Positions 5,085-5,709 of a stretch of DNA of 5,709 nucleotides are shown here, one piece after another (position 1 is the first letter of the stretch; every line of letters begins with the position of its first letter). The DNA is taken from the NCBI GenBank assembly GCA_018610095.1, contig JAHEOB010000213.1, forward strand, positions 1-5,709, read 5' to 3'. The DNA comes from Halothece sp. MAG (GTDB taxonomy: Bacteria > Cyanobacteriota > Cyanobacteriia > Cyanobacteriales > Rubidibacteraceae). Made by a program: the position numbers and the translations under genes. The notes under the pieces were generated by a model. The model was not told the origin of the DNA. It worked only from the letters and a program-made list of their open reading frames with translations, and did not search any database.

Positions 5085-5709
5085 ATGGATATTATTCCAG
5101 CAATTGATTTACTAGACGGGAAATGTGTCCGCCTCTATCAAGGAGATTATGACCAAGCAGAGGTGTTCAGCGATCGCGCTGTGGATACAGCCCAAAATTG
5201 GGTTCAACAGGGGGCAACTCGCCTACATTTAGTGGATTTAGATGGGGCAAAAGCAGGATTTCCCATGAATCAGCGTACCATTGCTGAGATTGTCGAGGCA
5301 GTCTCGGTACCGGTGCAAGTGGGAGGAGGATTGCGCGATCGCGCTAGTATTTCGGAACTATTATCGTTAGGGGTAAGCAGTGTCATTGTGGGGACGATTG
5401 CGGTAGAACAACCCCAACTAGTTCAACAACTTTGTCAAGAATTTCCCCAACAAATTACCATTAGCATTGATGCCCGTGACGGAAACGTTGCAACAAGGGG
5501 TTGGTTAGAAACCTCCCAAGTGAAGGCAAAAGACTTAGCGCAACAAATGGCACAACAAGGGGCAGCAGCGATTATTTACACCGATATTTACCGTGACGGA
5601 ACCCTTACCGGTCCTAATATTGAGGCAATGCGAGCGTTAGCTAATAGTGTTTCCATTCCCATTATTGCCTCTGGCGGGATTAGTTCCATCACCGACTTAC
5701 TAAGTTTAC
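5085..5709 (+). CDS. hisA: HisA, ProFAR isomerase (3'-partial)
   Basis: This is phosphoribosylformimino-5-aminoimidazole carboxamide ribotide isomerase, a cytoplasmic (beta-alpha)8 barrel catalysing the Amadori rearrangement of ProFAR to PRFAR in histidine biosynthesis. The first 208 residues are visible; full proteins are about 240-260 aa, so roughly 50 C-terminal residues are beyond the right edge. Diagnostic parts are MDIIPAIDLLDGKCVRLYQG at the start with catalytic D8, HLVDLDGAKAG (48-58), the phosphate-binding VQVGGGLR (77-84), ISIDARDG with the second catalytic Asp D129, YTDIYRDGTLTGPN (165-178), and ASGGIS (195-200), the other phosphate-binding strand-loop. The start is fixed by the conserved N-terminus. 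Two HIP1 octamers lie within the gene. It is separated from the membrane cluster by a strong terminator and looks like an independent housekeeping gene with no functional link to it. Confidence 0.97.
   Translation, partial: MDIIPAIDLLDGKCVRLYQGDYDQAEVFSDRAVDTAQNWVQQGATRLHLVDLDGAKAGFPMNQRTIAEIVEAVSVPVQVGGGLRDRASISELLSLGVSSVIVGTIAVEQPQLVQQLCQEFPQQITISIDARDGNVATRGWLETSQVKAKDLAQQMAQQGAAAIIYTDIYRDGTLTGPNIEAMRALANSVSIPIIASGGISSITDLLSL

Overview
The window most likely comes from a cyanobacterium. The octamer GCGATCGC (HIP1), which is highly over-represented in many cyanobacterial genomes, occurs five times in 5.7 kb (685, 790, 2321, 5170, 5335), whereas about 0.1 would be expected by chance. The proteins also read as cyanobacterial in style. 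The genus cannot be decided from this sequence.

Layout: The left edge holds the 3' part of a two-transmembrane protein gene (1-656, +; its N-terminal third lies outside the window). A 299-bp non-coding spacer (657-955) follows, with hairpins and an imperfect direct repeat. Next is a convergent small gene for a DUF350-type two-helix membrane protein (956-1168, -). A 109-bp divergent promoter region separates it from a close, full-length paralogue of the first gene (1278-2291, +). That paralogue heads a tight same-strand run: an 81-aa anchored protein with a Gly/Tyr-rich tail (2303-2548), a 503-aa polytopic membrane protein with a C-terminal spermidine-synthase-like domain (2570-4081), and a DUF4178 protein (4108-4701). 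The gaps are 11, 21 and 26 bp, so one operon is likely. A 52-aa hydrophobic protein (4792-4950) follows after a 19-bp perfect palindrome, then an intrinsic terminator (4994-5029). The window closes with the 5' part of hisA (5085 onward), an unrelated histidine-biosynthesis gene.

How the genes may work together: DUF350, DUF4178 and membrane-fused aminopropyltransferase-like proteins are families I recall occurring side by side in bacteria, sometimes near PspA-type envelope-stress proteins or ATP-grasp ligases. That recollection was not checked here. Every product in the cluster has at least one predicted membrane segment. The best reading is a membrane-associated system built around a polyamine-synthase-like enzyme, possibly modifying or sensing something at the envelope. 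The substrate is unknown. The two paralogous two-TM proteins and the Gly/Tyr-tailed small protein are the least characterised parts. No PspA, ATP-grasp or AdoMet decarboxylase gene lies within the window.
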